Shown: positions 1-7,772, numbered from the stretch's first letter. The stretch is DNA of 19,197 nt from Bacteroidota bacterium (GCA_003648575.1 QMPN01000028.1:1-19197), one strand, 5' to 3'. Made by a program: numbers and translations. The notes: a model not told the origin generated them from the letters alone.

Positions 1-1
1 G

Positions 2-310
2 ATTAGCAAAAAGTCAAAAAAGAGATTCGGGAAACAGAGCATCCAGTTGATATTACTCAACGCCATCATTCCCCTTGTCCATCTTTACGGGCAGGAGATG
101 AATAAACCCGAACTCTGCGAACGTGCGCTCTCATTCCTGGAATCCCTGCCGCCTGAGAACAATGCCGTGATCCGCAAGTGGGAATCAAGCGGAATAAAAG
201 CCCACAATGGCCTGGAAAGCCAGGGATTGTTGCAATTAAAGAAAAATATGTGTGACCATAAGCGCTGTCTTGAATGCAGCATTGGCCATCAGATACTTAA
301 AAGCCGTTAA
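2..310 (+). CDS. DUF2851 family protein, C-terminal fragment
   Basis: The gene enters from the left edge, and its frame is open from base 2 to the TAA at 308-310. A TTG at 47 can be read as a start, but the frame upstream already codes in the same style (…KKRFGKQSIQLILLNAIIPL), so this is a truncated 3' end and not a short gene. The tail has the features I associate with DUF2851 proteins of Bacteroidota: an 'N.I.PL...YG' helix, 'LPPENNAVIRKW', 'SQGLLQLKKN', and a terminal cysteine cluster CDHKRCLEC followed by 'SIGHQIL'. The cysteine/histidine cluster could bind a metal, which is inference. The function of the family is unknown to me. A promoter for the next gene lies just after its stop, so it is probably the last gene of its transcript. 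Confidence 0.8.
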   Translation: MSKKSKKRFGKQSIQLILLNAIIPLVHLYGQEMNKPELCERALSFLESLPPENNAVIRKWESSGIKAHNGLESQGLLQLKKNMCDHKRCLECSIGHQILKSR

Positions 311-321
311 CAGCAAATTCA

Positions 322-329
322 TACCTTTG
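322..329 (+). promoter_or_regulatory. Candidate Bacteroidota -7 promoter element for the K+ channel gene
   Basis: TACCTTTG matches the Bacteroidota primary sigma -7 consensus TAnnTTTG exactly. It lies 25 bp upstream of the GTG start at 355, which would give a short leader of about 20 nt. I see no convincing -33 TTTG at the usual distance, so the call rests on the -7 box and its position. Confidence 0.5.
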
Positions 330-354
330 TGAGCAGAAATTAAGCTTAGAAAGA

Positions 355-1374
355 GTGGAACAGTCGGGCAGAAGAAAGATATTCACAGCCATTTTAATAC
401 TGCTGGCAATCATTGTGCTGGGGGTTACCGGCTATATGCTGATAGAGGGAGATACCTTCCTCAACTCTCTCTACATGACAGTCATAACCACTTCCACGGT
501 TGGCTTCGGCGAGATCCATAAACTGAGTACACCCGGCAAGATCTTCACCATGGTCCTGATCCTGTCCAGTTTCGGTACCTACGCTTATGCCATTTCCATT
601 ATTACAACGCATTTCGTCGAAGGACAATTATCAAGTTTTTTCGTCGGAGGTGCAAGAAAAAAATCTAAAGTCAGAAAAATGGATAATCATATTATAATCT
701 GCGGCTATGGCCGGAACGGACAACAGTCGGCACATGAGCTGATGGCCCACAAACAAGCCTTTGTGGTGATTGAAAACAACCACGATTTGATTATGCAACA
801 CATCAGCGACGACATCCGTTTTGTTGAAGGGAATGCCACTGATGATGACATCCTTGAAAAGGCAAACATTAAAAAAGCCAGGGCCCTGATCTCCACCCTC
901 CCGAATGATGCCGACAACCTTTTTGTTGCTCTCACTGCCCGCTCATTAAATCATACCATGACCATCATCAGCAGGGCATCGAACGAAAGCTCGGATAAGA
1001 AGCTAAAAATTGCCGGCGTCGACAATGTGGTCATGCCGGAACGGGTTGGGGGGGCACATATGGCCACCCTGGTAGCAAAACCGGATATCATGGAGTTCCT
1101 GGAAAGGCTTTCTGTTCATGGAGCTGCACCAACAAACCTGGAAGAGATCGTATGCAGCGAATTGCCATCGGAGGTCCTGGATAAGACCATATACGAGATC
1201 GGGATCAGAAAAAAGACCGGAGCTAACATCATTGGCTTTAAAACACCGGATGGTGAGTTTATCATCAATCCTTCTCCCGACCTCAGTGTATCAAGAGGTT
1301 CAAAACTATTTGTACTGGGAACACCTGAACAGATCCTCAGCATGAAGGAAATGATCAAAGGGGCATCAGACTGA
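355..1374 (+). CDS. Two-transmembrane potassium channel with RCK (TrkA-N/TrkA-C) domains
   Basis: A predicted inner-membrane K+ channel of the MthK/Kch-like type. Transmembrane helix 1 lies at about residues 8-30, the pore helix and selectivity filter at 36-53, and helix 2 at about 62-88. The filter reads TTSTVGFGE (TVGFG at 48-52), a TVGYGD variant with Phe for Tyr and Glu for Asp. A cytosolic RCK-N Rossmann domain begins at about 112 with a GYGRNG nucleotide-binding loop at 117-122 and an acidic strand end at E140. A TrkA-C-type domain covers about 262-337. At 339 aa the length is normal for a one-filter RCK channel, which would assemble as a tetramer gated by a ligand on the RCK ring. The GTG start is chosen because helix 1 begins at once and the next Met (28) is inside it. 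The 3' end overlaps the convergent antiporter gene by 9 bp. Confidence 0.9.
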   Translation: MEQSGRRKIFTAILILLAIIVLGVTGYMLIEGDTFLNSLYMTVITTSTVGFGEIHKLSTPGKIFTMVLILSSFGTYAYAISIITTHFVEGQLSSFFVGGARKKSKVRKMDNHIIICGYGRNGQQSAHELMAHKQAFVVIENNHDLIMQHISDDIRFVEGNATDDDILEKANIKKARALISTLPNDADNLFVALTARSLNHTMTIISRASNESSDKKLKIAGVDNVVMPERVGGAHMATLVAKPDIMEFLERLSVHGAAPTNLEEIVCSELPSEVLDKTIYEIGIRKKTGANIIGFKTPDGEFIINPSPDLSVSRGSKLFVLGTPEQILSMKEMIKGASD

Positions 1375-3264
1375 GCACCGCACCCGGGTATCCTCAAGCG
1401 CAGCATCTGTACCGAAAACGATCAAAACATCACCTCTTCTCAATAGCGATTCACCATGCGGGATAAAATTATCAGTACCCCGCTGGATAAGGATCAGTGT
1501 GCTGTCGTTGTGAAAATGGAAGTCCTTGACATGAACCCCATCCGTAAGCTTATTGGTGATAGGGATCTCCTCAACAACATAATTTTCAAAAGTATCCACC
1601 AGTGTATGATAGGTCCCTGGCCTCAGGATAAGGTTCTCTATGGTTGCAGCAAGTGTGCGCCTCACATCCAAAATTTCAACATTCAATCTTTTGAGGGATT
1701 GCTCAACAGCAGCATGATTTGACCTTGAGATCAGCTTTTCGTGCCGGAATTCTTTTCGAAGCATCTCACATACCCTGATATTTTCATCCTCGTTTCCGGT
1801 ATGGACAACAACATAGTCGGAGGCTTGCAAGCCCAATTTGTTGAAGGTTTCCACATCTCTTCCTTCACCCAGTATGGATGCCATGCCTTTGAGTTTTATT
1901 TCATGATACCGATGATCATCGTGTTCAATGATGATGGAGTTACGCCCATGTACTTTCAGGCGCCTGGCCAGCAAAACCCCCGTACTGCTACCGCCGACGA
2001 TCACTACTTTTCGTCCCTTTCTTTTATCCAGTGGATTCAGGCTGTTATAAAGCATGGGGGATACCAGGCATGTAATCACAGCCATCAGCACAAAGCTGGC
2101 GTTGATCCCCTCCGTAATAGCACCCAGGCCCAAACCGATGGTAGCAGCAGCAATGATAAGGCTCAATCGCGACGACATCAGGAAGCCACCTGCCAGTGCT
2201 CTTCTTCGTCCAAATAACCTGATCCATAAAAATGCCGGGATCACCTTCACAAGATAAAGAAGGATCAGCAGCAGGACCAGGAAGGGAACGAGCGTATTGT
2301 CGAATTCCATAAGGTGGGACGGATTGAATTTTACTCCCACCATGATGAAAAATACCGGGATGAAAAAGCCAAAGCCCATACCATCGAGTTTGATCATCAG
2401 GAGTGAACGTCCCTTGTGAAGGAAAAAGGATAATAAGAGGCCACTCAGAAATGCCCCCAGGAGGATCACCTCCTCACCAAGCAGCTGAGCCATGACCACA
2501 AAGACAAGGATCAAAAGCAATGTTCCCCTTACACTGATTTGAGATGCTGCATGCGCAAGTTGAAAGGTGATTCGCCTGAAAATAGTGGCCTCCAGTCGCC
2601 TGCCAAGCACATAGAACACATAAACCAGCAAGAATAGCGCAAAAACAAGCAGGAGCTCAGGTTGAAAGCCTTTGCTGATAATGAATGCCGTAAAAGTAAA
2701 CAGGAGTATGCTCAGGATATCGGCCACAGCAGCAGCCATGATCAACATTTGCCCGAAATGACCCAATGTTTCCCCCCGGCTTTTCAAGACCGGAAAGATT
2801 ATGCCCACAGAGGTAGTCACCATGATAAGTGAGAAATACCAGATGTTGGGAATATGCACCATTCCCGACAGGGCTGTAGCTCCGGCATATGATAATGACA
2901 GCGTTAAAACAAAAATTGCAAGGCCCACCAGTAATGGGTTTTTCAGGAAGCGTGGCAGGGTCAGCTTCTTCTTGGGAAAAGCAGCCATGATCTGGTCAGT
3001 ATCGATCTCCAGTCCGCTCAGAAACATCAAAAAGATGAAGCCCGTAAGGGCAAGGAACTCCAGTATCTCCATGCTTCCCGACCCAATATTCATCAGGAGG
3101 TAGCGTCCAATGAAAAATCCTACTATGATCTCTACAATAACGGCAGGGATCCTTTCCATCCTGAGAACAGATAACAACATGGGAACCATCCATGCAATAG
3201 CCACCACAATGAGCAATGGCAGATATCTGAATTCGAAGGAAATATTTAGCAGAAAAACTTCCAA
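1366..3264 (-). CDS. CPA2 family cation:proton antiporter with C-terminal RCK module (KefB/KefC-like)
   Basis: A 632-residue integral membrane antiporter. About twelve hydrophobic segments fill residues 10-405 and carry CPA2 hallmarks: 'FLMFLSGLEID' at 78-88, 'TTSVGIIFPVLK' at 150-161, and a membrane aspartate, D182, in 'AAAVADILSILLF', where the family has its ion-binding Asp. A Rossmann-like RCK-N domain starts at about 418 with a degenerate GGSSTG loop (424-429) and an acidic residue, E447, after the second strand. A TrkA-C-type domain covers about 560-622. It probably exchanges K+ or Na+ for H+ under nucleotide or ligand control; the ion cannot be read from sequence. The start is uncertain. 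An in-frame TAA lies three codons upstream, so TTG at 3264 is the most upstream option, and the first internal ATG (M26) would cut into helix 1. It overlaps the K+ channel stop tail to tail. Confidence 0.9.
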   Translation of the reverse strand: MEVFLLNISFEFRYLPLLIVVAIAWMVPMLLSVLRMERIPAVIVEIIVGFFIGRYLLMNIGSGSMEILEFLALTGFIFLMFLSGLEIDTDQIMAAFPKKKLTLPRFLKNPLLVGLAIFVLTLSLSYAGATALSGMVHIPNIWYFSLIMVTTSVGIIFPVLKSRGETLGHFGQMLIMAAAVADILSILLFTFTAFIISKGFQPELLLVFALFLLVYVFYVLGRRLEATIFRRITFQLAHAASQISVRGTLLLILVFVVMAQLLGEEVILLGAFLSGLLLSFFLHKGRSLLMIKLDGMGFGFFIPVFFIMVGVKFNPSHLMEFDNTLVPFLVLLLILLYLVKVIPAFLWIRLFGRRRALAGGFLMSSRLSLIIAAATIGLGLGAITEGINASFVLMAVITCLVSPMLYNSLNPLDKRKGRKVVIVGGSSTGVLLARRLKVHGRNSIIIEHDDHRYHEIKLKGMASILGEGRDVETFNKLGLQASDYVVVHTGNEDENIRVCEMLRKEFRHEKLISRSNHAAVEQSLKRLNVEILDVRRTLAATIENLILRPGTYHTLVDTFENYVVEEIPITNKLTDGVHVKDFHFHNDSTLILIQRGTDNFIPHGESLLRRGDVLIVFGTDAALEDTRVRCSV

Positions 3265-3284
3265 GGTGTATTATTTAGAATCAT

Positions 3285-3299
3285 TATTTACAGTAAATA
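3285..3299. promoter_or_regulatory. Perfect 15-bp palindrome between divergent antiporter and symporter genes
   Basis: TATTTACAGTAAATA has two perfect 7-bp arms around a single central base. It lies in the 100-bp gap between the TTG start of the antiporter (minus strand) and the ATG of the first AGCS gene. On the minus strand it is beside TATATTTA, which is one base off the TAnnTTTG promoter consensus. A site for a dimeric regulator is plausible, but AT-rich palindromes of this size also occur by chance. Confidence 0.35.
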
Positions 3300-3364
3300 T
3301 ACAAAGATTTAGATTCAAAGACCTGCGATGGTTTTTTTATTTTAGCTGTTCTTAATCTGAAAAT

Positions 3365-4762
3365 ATGCATCCTATACTTCAGTCCATTGACGACCTCATC
3401 CAATCTTATAACAATTATGTAGGGGTTTATGCCGTGCTGGCCTTGCTTGTGCCCACCGGTATTTATTTTATCATCCGGCTCAAGTTTTTGAATGTCACAA
3501 AATTCTGGCATGCCATCAGGGTGGTGGCAGGAAAATATGACAAGAAGGGCGATAAAGGAGACGTCAGCCACTTCAAAGCACTGACAACAGCCCTTTCGGC
3601 AACGGTAGGCACAGGTAATATTGTTGGTGTATCACTGGCCATTTACTGGGGTGGACCCGGAGCCATATTCTGGATGTGGGTTACCGGTTTCCTGGGCATG
3701 ATCCTGAAATATGCCGAATGTACCCTCTCCCATAAATACAGGCAATTCAATTCGGATGGAAGTGTTTCGGGTGGCCCGATGTATTATATGGAATATGGGC
3801 TGAAAGGCATGTTGGGCAAGGGTGCGAAAGTACTGGCTGTAATTTTTGCAGTTGCCACTGTTCTGTGTTCGCTGGGTACAGGCAACATGGCACAGGCCAA
3901 CTCCATGACTGGAGCACTGTTCACCAGCTATAGCATTGATGCATGGCTCTCAGGTATTATTATCACATTTCTGGTATTGCTGGTCATTGTTGGAGGGATC
4001 AAACGAATTGCAGAAGTAACTTCTTTGCTGGTGCCTTTCATGGCCATACTTTATTTTATCGCGGCCGTTACTGTGCTGGCAGTTATGTATGCTGATATTC
4101 CGGCAGCTTTCAGACTTATATTTTACGACGCATTTCATGGTGAATATGCAAAGGAAGCCGGAATACTGGGAGGCCTTTTCCTGGCCATGACCTGGGGTAT
4201 AAAGCGAGGATTGTTCTCCAATGAAGCCGGCCAGGGATCTGCGCCAATTGCTCATGCTGCAGCTAAAACAGAACACCCGGCCCGGGAAGGACTTGTTGCC
4301 TCCCTCGAGCCTCTTATTGATACCCTCATCATTTGCACGCTTACAGCACTGGTAATTATCGTCACCGGTGCATGGAATACAGATGTACAGGGCGTTGGGA
4401 TGACCATTTTAGGGATGAAAACAGGCCTTGGACACATAGGCATGCATCACTGGGCAGAACATATTGTCACGGGCGGGCTGATACTCTTTGCCTTTTCAAC
4501 CGTGATCAGCTGGTCCTACTATGGTACCCGCTCAATAAACTACCTTTTTGGAGAAAAGTATATCAGGCCATATCGCTATGTTTATGCCCTTTTTGTGTTT
4601 TTCGGATCCATCTTTGGACTTGAACTGGTCTGGCATTTCGTTGATATGGTCATCACCTTTATGACCATCCCGAACCTTATCGCACTCCTGTTGCTTTCAG
4701 GTGTGCTGATGAAGGAAACGAAGAAGTATTTTGATGAGATGAAAAAGCTCAAGAGATCCTGA
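3365..4762 (+). CDS. Sodium:alanine/glycine symporter family (AGCS) protein, paralogue 1
   Basis: An inner-membrane Na+-coupled small neutral amino-acid transporter (alanine, glycine or related). At 465 aa it has the standard family length and about 11 hydrophobic segments. AGCS motifs are clear: 'ALTTALSATVGTGNIVGV' at 72-89, the 'GGPGAIFWMW' signature at 96-105 followed by 'KYAECTL', 'SGGPMYYMEYGL', 'GTGNMAQANS' at 171-180, and 'LFSNEAGQGSAPIAHAAA' at 283-300. The substrate cannot be set from sequence. The ATG start gives a short N-terminus (about 20 residues) before the first helix, as in canonical AlsT/DagA proteins, and there is no signal peptide. It is followed after 6 bp by an orphan T9SS sorting-domain fragment and then by a second, longer AGCS gene on the same strand. 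Confidence 0.93.
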   Translation: MHPILQSIDDLIQSYNNYVGVYAVLALLVPTGIYFIIRLKFLNVTKFWHAIRVVAGKYDKKGDKGDVSHFKALTTALSATVGTGNIVGVSLAIYWGGPGAIFWMWVTGFLGMILKYAECTLSHKYRQFNSDGSVSGGPMYYMEYGLKGMLGKGAKVLAVIFAVATVLCSLGTGNMAQANSMTGALFTSYSIDAWLSGIIITFLVLLVIVGGIKRIAEVTSLLVPFMAILYFIAAVTVLAVMYADIPAAFRLIFYDAFHGEYAKEAGILGGLFLAMTWGIKRGLFSNEAGQGSAPIAHAAAKTEHPAREGLVASLEPLIDTLIICTLTALVIIVTGAWNTDVQGVGMTILGMKTGLGHIGMHHWAEHIVTGGLILFAFSTVISWSYYGTRSINYLFGEKYIRPYRYVYALFVFFGSIFGLELVWHFVDMVITFMTIPNLIALLLLSGVLMKETKKYFDEMKKLKRS

Positions 4763-4768
4763 GGTTAA

Positions 4769-4948
4769 GTTCTAATAAAAATATATTCGGTACAGGGAGT
4801 TAAGGTGCATGAAAATAATTTGGGTAGATTACCACAAGGAATATTCAATACTAAAATACAATTAAATAAGCTTGTATCCGGAGTCTATTACCTTGCACTA
4901 TTTATTAATAATACCATTGCTGATACAGAGAAAATCATAGTTTTGTAA
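4769..4948 (+). pseudogene. Orphan T9SS type A C-terminal sorting domain fragment (gene relic)
   Basis: The frame is open from just after an in-frame TAA (4766-4768) to the TAA at 4946-4948, 59 codons. It has no convincing start; a GTG occurs at 4805. The translation contains 'IKIYSVQGVKV', then 'LGRLPQGIF', 'LNKLVSGVYYLALFINN' and a terminal 'TEKIIVL'. This is the order of the last ~60 residues of a T9SS type A sorting domain (I.IY...G, LxxL.SGVY.L, KKIII at the end). No body of a cargo gene precedes it, because the symporter stop is 6 bp upstream, and there is no signal peptide. I read it as the surviving 3' end of a deleted or moved cargo gene. The homology is a judgement by eye against the family pattern and the intact example at 14779-16218. 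Confidence 0.7.
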
Positions 4949-5054
4949 TCAGTACAGTTTCAGTCAAGATAATGGTCGCTTTTCTAGCATCCTGACATTT
5001 AATGAATTATAATTACATTATTGATTAGTGAGAATTGGTAATACTGCAATAAGA

Positions 5055-6737
5055 ATGAAAAAGCTTAAGTGGAATAACAAATTCACCTTCAGGTTTCTAC
5101 TTTTTTGTTTTATCATTTTCAATTTTTCTCTATCAGCCCTCACCCAAGAGTTCACAGCCAAAACCCACCAGCCCGCTGCTGACACCACCTGGCTGGCAGC
5201 TGAAGAAATTACGCTCAGCCAGCGCATCAATAACACCTTCGCTCCCCTGGTAGACGGAATGAGCGAGGTTTTATTCTTTGATCCCTTTGCATGGTCAGGC
5301 GTTTATGATGACAAAATTTATGATGCGCAGGGTGAGATTGTAATGACAGAGGAAGGCGAACCCGTTACTGCTCCTTTGAAACTGATCGTTTTATGGCTCA
5401 TCGCCGGAGGCCTGTTCTTTACAGTCTTTATGAGGTTTATTAATTTCAGAGGCTTACGGCATGCCGTTGGTCTTATTCAAGGGAAATATGACAAACCGGA
5501 TGATCGAGGTGAAGTAACACATTTCCAGGCATTGACAACCGCGCTTTCGGCTACTGTTGGTCTGGGTAATATTGCCGGCGTAGCCATCGGTATCACTATT
5601 GGCGGCCCCGGGGCCACCTTCTGGATGATCCTGGCCGGTTTTATCGGGATGTCTTCAAAATTTGTTGAGTGCACCCTGGGGGTTAAATACAGGAAAATCA
5701 ACGAAGAGGGTGTGGTTTCAGGTGGTGCCATGTATTATCTGAAATACGGGCTTAAGAAGAAAGGACTCGGATTTCTGGGCGCAGTGCTTGCTTTCCTGTT
5801 TGCCATTATGATCATTGGCGGAGCCATTGGCGGAGGAAATATGTTTCAGGCCAACCAGGCTTTTAAGCAGTTCGAAGTTTTCTTCCCCTTTATGGAAAAC
5901 AATGGTGCATGGTACGGTGTCGTGCTGGCCATTCTTGTGGGAGTAGTAATCATCGGGGGCATAAAAAGCATTGCCAATGTCACTTCCCGCATCGTCCCCT
6001 TTATGGCCTTTCTTTATATACTTACTGCCATGATAATTATTGGCATGAATATACAGCATACCGGAATGGCTTTTCAATTGATCTTTGACGGGGCCTTTTC
6101 GCCTGATGCTTTAAAAGGTGGATTTGTAGGCGTTCTGATCTATGGATTCCAGCGAGGTGCCTTTTCAAATGAGGCGGGAATCGGGAGCGCATCCATTGCA
6201 CACTCCGCTGCGAAAACAAATGAACCCGTAAGTGAAGGCATCGTTGCGCTGCTTGAGCCTTTCGTAGATACGGTCATCATCTGTACCATGACAGCCCTTG
6301 TGATCATATTTAGCGGTTATTGGAATGATCAAACAGGGCTCCTGGGCGTTCAACTTACTTCCGCTGCATTCAGCTCGGTATTCCCCTGGTTTCCTTATCT
6401 GTTACTGGTAGCTGTAACCCTCTTTGCGTTCTCCACTTTGATCTCATGGTCATATTATGGCTTAAAAGGATTTGATTACCTCGTGGGTGGCTTTGGAAAA
6501 AAGATCTTCGGAACAAGAAAGGTGACCAATCTGATATTCCAGTTTTTCTTTCTTGCATGTATCATTGTTGGAGCTGCCTCAGACATCACCGTAGTCCTTG
6601 ATTTCTCCGATATGATGATCCTCTGCATGGCCTTCCCAAATATTATTGGACTGATGATCCTTGCTCCCGAGGTTAGAAGAGACCTGATATCCTATATGAA
6701 ACGGCTGAAATCCGGCGAGATCAAAAAACATCGCTAG
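5055..6737 (+). CDS. Sodium:alanine/glycine symporter family (AGCS) protein, paralogue 2 with N-terminal extension
   Basis: A second AGCS symporter, 560 aa from the ATG at 5055. Core motifs repeat those of paralogue 1: 'ALTTALSATVGLGNIAGV' at 159-176, 'GGPGATFWM' at 183-191, 'SSKFVECTLGVKY', 'SGGAMYYLKYGLKK', and 'FSNEAGIGSASIAHSAA' at 370-386. It differs in its first ~107 residues: a basic, hydrophobic stretch that resembles a signal peptide (MKKLKWNNKF…, hydrophobic 11-30, 'LTQE' end), then about 75 polar residues rich in D/E with 'FFDPFAWSGVYDDKIYD', before the first canonical helix at ~108. If the signal is cleaved, this segment would be periplasmic. A GTG at 5028 would add nine residues; the ATG is preferred because MKK opens a normal signal sequence. 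Substrate unknown. The 3' side runs straight into a 7-nt repeat tract. Confidence 0.9.
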   Translation: MKKLKWNNKFTFRFLLFCFIIFNFSLSALTQEFTAKTHQPAADTTWLAAEEITLSQRINNTFAPLVDGMSEVLFFDPFAWSGVYDDKIYDAQGEIVMTEEGEPVTAPLKLIVLWLIAGGLFFTVFMRFINFRGLRHAVGLIQGKYDKPDDRGEVTHFQALTTALSATVGLGNIAGVAIGITIGGPGATFWMILAGFIGMSSKFVECTLGVKYRKINEEGVVSGGAMYYLKYGLKKKGLGFLGAVLAFLFAIMIIGGAIGGGNMFQANQAFKQFEVFFPFMENNGAWYGVVLAILVGVVIIGGIKSIANVTSRIVPFMAFLYILTAMIIIGMNIQHTGMAFQLIFDGAFSPDALKGGFVGVLIYGFQRGAFSNEAGIGSASIAHSAAKTNEPVSEGIVALLEPFVDTVIICTMTALVIIFSGYWNDQTGLLGVQLTSAAFSSVFPWFPYLLLVAVTLFAFSTLISWSYYGLKGFDYLVGGFGKKIFGTRKVTNLIFQFFFLACIIVGAASDITVVLDFSDMMILCMAFPNIIGLMILAPEVRRDLISYMKRLKSGEIKKHR

Positions 6738-6738
6738 C

Positions 6739-6801
6739 AGGCAGTAAGCAGTAGGCAGTAGGCAGTAACCAGTATCCAGTATCTAGTATCCAGAATCCAA
6801 C
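6739..6801 (+). repeat. Heptad tract 1 (9 in-phase 7-nt units)
   Basis: The tract starts 2 nt after the stop of AGCS paralogue 2. Nine consecutive heptamers keep phase: four of the type AGGCAGT, drifting to AACCAGT, ATCCAGT and ATCCAAC. Neighbouring units differ by 0-3 bases, so the tract is degenerate but its period is strict. No reading frame or known element explains it. Confidence 0.85.
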
Positions 6802-6832
6802 CCTCACTGCGTCCGCCGAAACGAAGTGAAGG
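6801..6832 (+). other. Imperfect hairpin between heptad tracts
   Basis: CCCTCACTGCGT pairs with ACGAAGTGAAGG across an 8-nt loop (CCGCCGAA): CGT/ACG, TCACT/AGTGA and CC/GG pairs with two mismatches. It is the only GC-rich, non-heptad part of this gap. It could be a terminator remnant for the symporter gene, but no T-run follows, so the call is weak. Confidence 0.3.
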
Positions 6833-6842
6833 AGGAACACCC

Positions 6843-6898
6843 AAAACTTATCATCTAAAACTAACTCAAAACTCAAAACTCAAAACTCAAAACTTGTC
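6843..6898 (+). repeat. Heptad tract 2 (ACTCAAA type)
   Basis: Four perfect ACTCAAA copies lie at 6864-6891, flanked by related units (AAAACTT, AAAACTA, ACTTGTC) that are partly out of phase. It sits upstream of the GTG-initiated helix-hairpin-helix gene at 6955. Confidence 0.85.
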
Positions 6899-6954
6899 AT
6901 AAAAGGTGTGACATTTTTCAAATTCCGGTATTAATAGATATACAGGAATGAGAA

Positions 6955-7677
6955 GTGGTACAATTTTTCAAATCCATAAAAGAAGGGTTCAAGGACTTTC
7001 TCACTTTCAATTTTGCTGAAAGAAGAGGGATCATGGTCCTGGTGGGACTCATATTGCTGACGGAAAGTGTGAGTGCATTGCTGCCTGTTTTTATTAAGCA
7101 TCAGCCTGTGGACATGACTGCCTTTGAACAGGAAATCAAACAATTTGAGGCGGCCCTGCATGCCCCGGACACCCTGATGGAGAAAAAGAAATCCACCTAT
7201 CCTGCTGAGAAACAATACCCAAAACGAACACCATATAAGAAAAAAGCCTTTGCCGAGCGGCCTCCCATGATGATTGAGATTAACACTGCTGACTCTTTAC
7301 AACTACTCAAACTCTATGGGATCGGACCTTCATATGCAGGACGCATCCTTAAATACCGGGGCATGCTCGGCGGCTTTTTTTCCATCGATCAGCTGCTGGA
7401 AGTGTACGGGATGGATTCTATACGTTTCGAGGGCATCCTGAAAAACATACAGGTCGATGCCAGCCTGTTGAAATGTCTTGACATCAACGAGGCAGCATTC
7501 AAAACCCTGCTTCACCACCCCTACCTCGATTATGAAACCGTGAAGTCGATATGCAACTACCGCGAATACACAGGGCCCATCACCTGCCCCGATACGCTGC
7601 GAAAAGTGATTGCCTATGATCCGATGTTTGAGAAAGTCAAACACTATATCGGGTATCGAGTATCGAATAACGAATAA
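6955..7677 (+). CDS. Membrane-anchored helix-hairpin-helix (ComEA-like) protein
   Basis: A 240-residue protein with a short basic cytosolic N-terminus, one hydrophobic segment at about 25-46, a charged linker rich in K/P (75-103), and tandem helix-hairpin-helix units. The first is 'IEINTADSLQLLKLYGIGP' at 107-125, with the ComEA-type 'INTAD…L…GIG' pattern, continuing to 'FFSIDQLLEVYGM'. The second, degenerate, is 'LDINEAAFKTLLHHPYL' at 175-191. HhH domains bind the DNA backbone; ComEA proteins act in DNA uptake, but many Bacteroidota anchored HhH proteins have no tested role. The GTG is used because the nearby ATG at 6948 is in another frame. The last nine residues (IGYRVSNNE) and the stop codon are encoded by a 7-nt tandem repeat, so the C-terminus was probably replaced or extended by repeat growth. 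Confidence 0.82.
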   Translation: MVQFFKSIKEGFKDFLTFNFAERRGIMVLVGLILLTESVSALLPVFIKHQPVDMTAFEQEIKQFEAALHAPDTLMEKKKSTYPAEKQYPKRTPYKKKAFAERPPMMIEINTADSLQLLKLYGIGPSYAGRILKYRGMLGGFFSIDQLLEVYGMDSIRFEGILKNIQVDASLLKCLDINEAAFKTLLHHPYLDYETVKSICNYREYTGPITCPDTLRKVIAYDPMFEKVKHYIGYRVSNNE

Positions 7678-7737
7678 CAAGTATCGGGTATCAACTCAAA
7701 ACTCAACCCTCAACACTCAACCCTCAACCCTCAACAC
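7647..7737 (+). repeat. Heptad tract 3 (13 in-phase 7-nt units) crossing a stop codon
   Basis: Thirteen consecutive heptamers in strict phase. They begin as TATCGGG and TATCGAG, pass through TAACGAA and TAACAAG, and end as TCAACCC and TCAACAC. The first 31 bases are coding: the TAA stop of the HhH gene (7675-7677) is the start of a TAACAAG unit. The tract ends 35 bp before the POT transporter ATG and so fills most of this gap. Confidence 0.9.
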
Positions 7738-7772
7738 TATTTTTTGTTTCTTTGCATCAAAGCTATTTCCTT

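Noticed and set aside
1456..2257. Plus-strand open frames opposite the antiporter gene
   Set aside because: They are antisense shadows of a protein with clear CPA2 and RCK motifs; their products show no domain or signal.
4949..5054. RNA gene or riboswitch before the second AGCS gene (for example a glycine-responsive leader)
   Set aside because: The stretch is AT-rich with no stable paired structure or conserved core that I can see, and it is too short for a tandem glycine riboswitch.
6739..7737. CRISPR array or phage att site as an explanation for the repeats
   Set aside because: Units are 7 nt, contiguous and degenerate, with no spacers of constant length and no cas, integrase or tRNA gene nearby.
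7752..7772. TTG start adding seven residues to the POT transporter
   Set aside because: The ATG at 7773 gives the normal short N-terminus before the ExxER helix.
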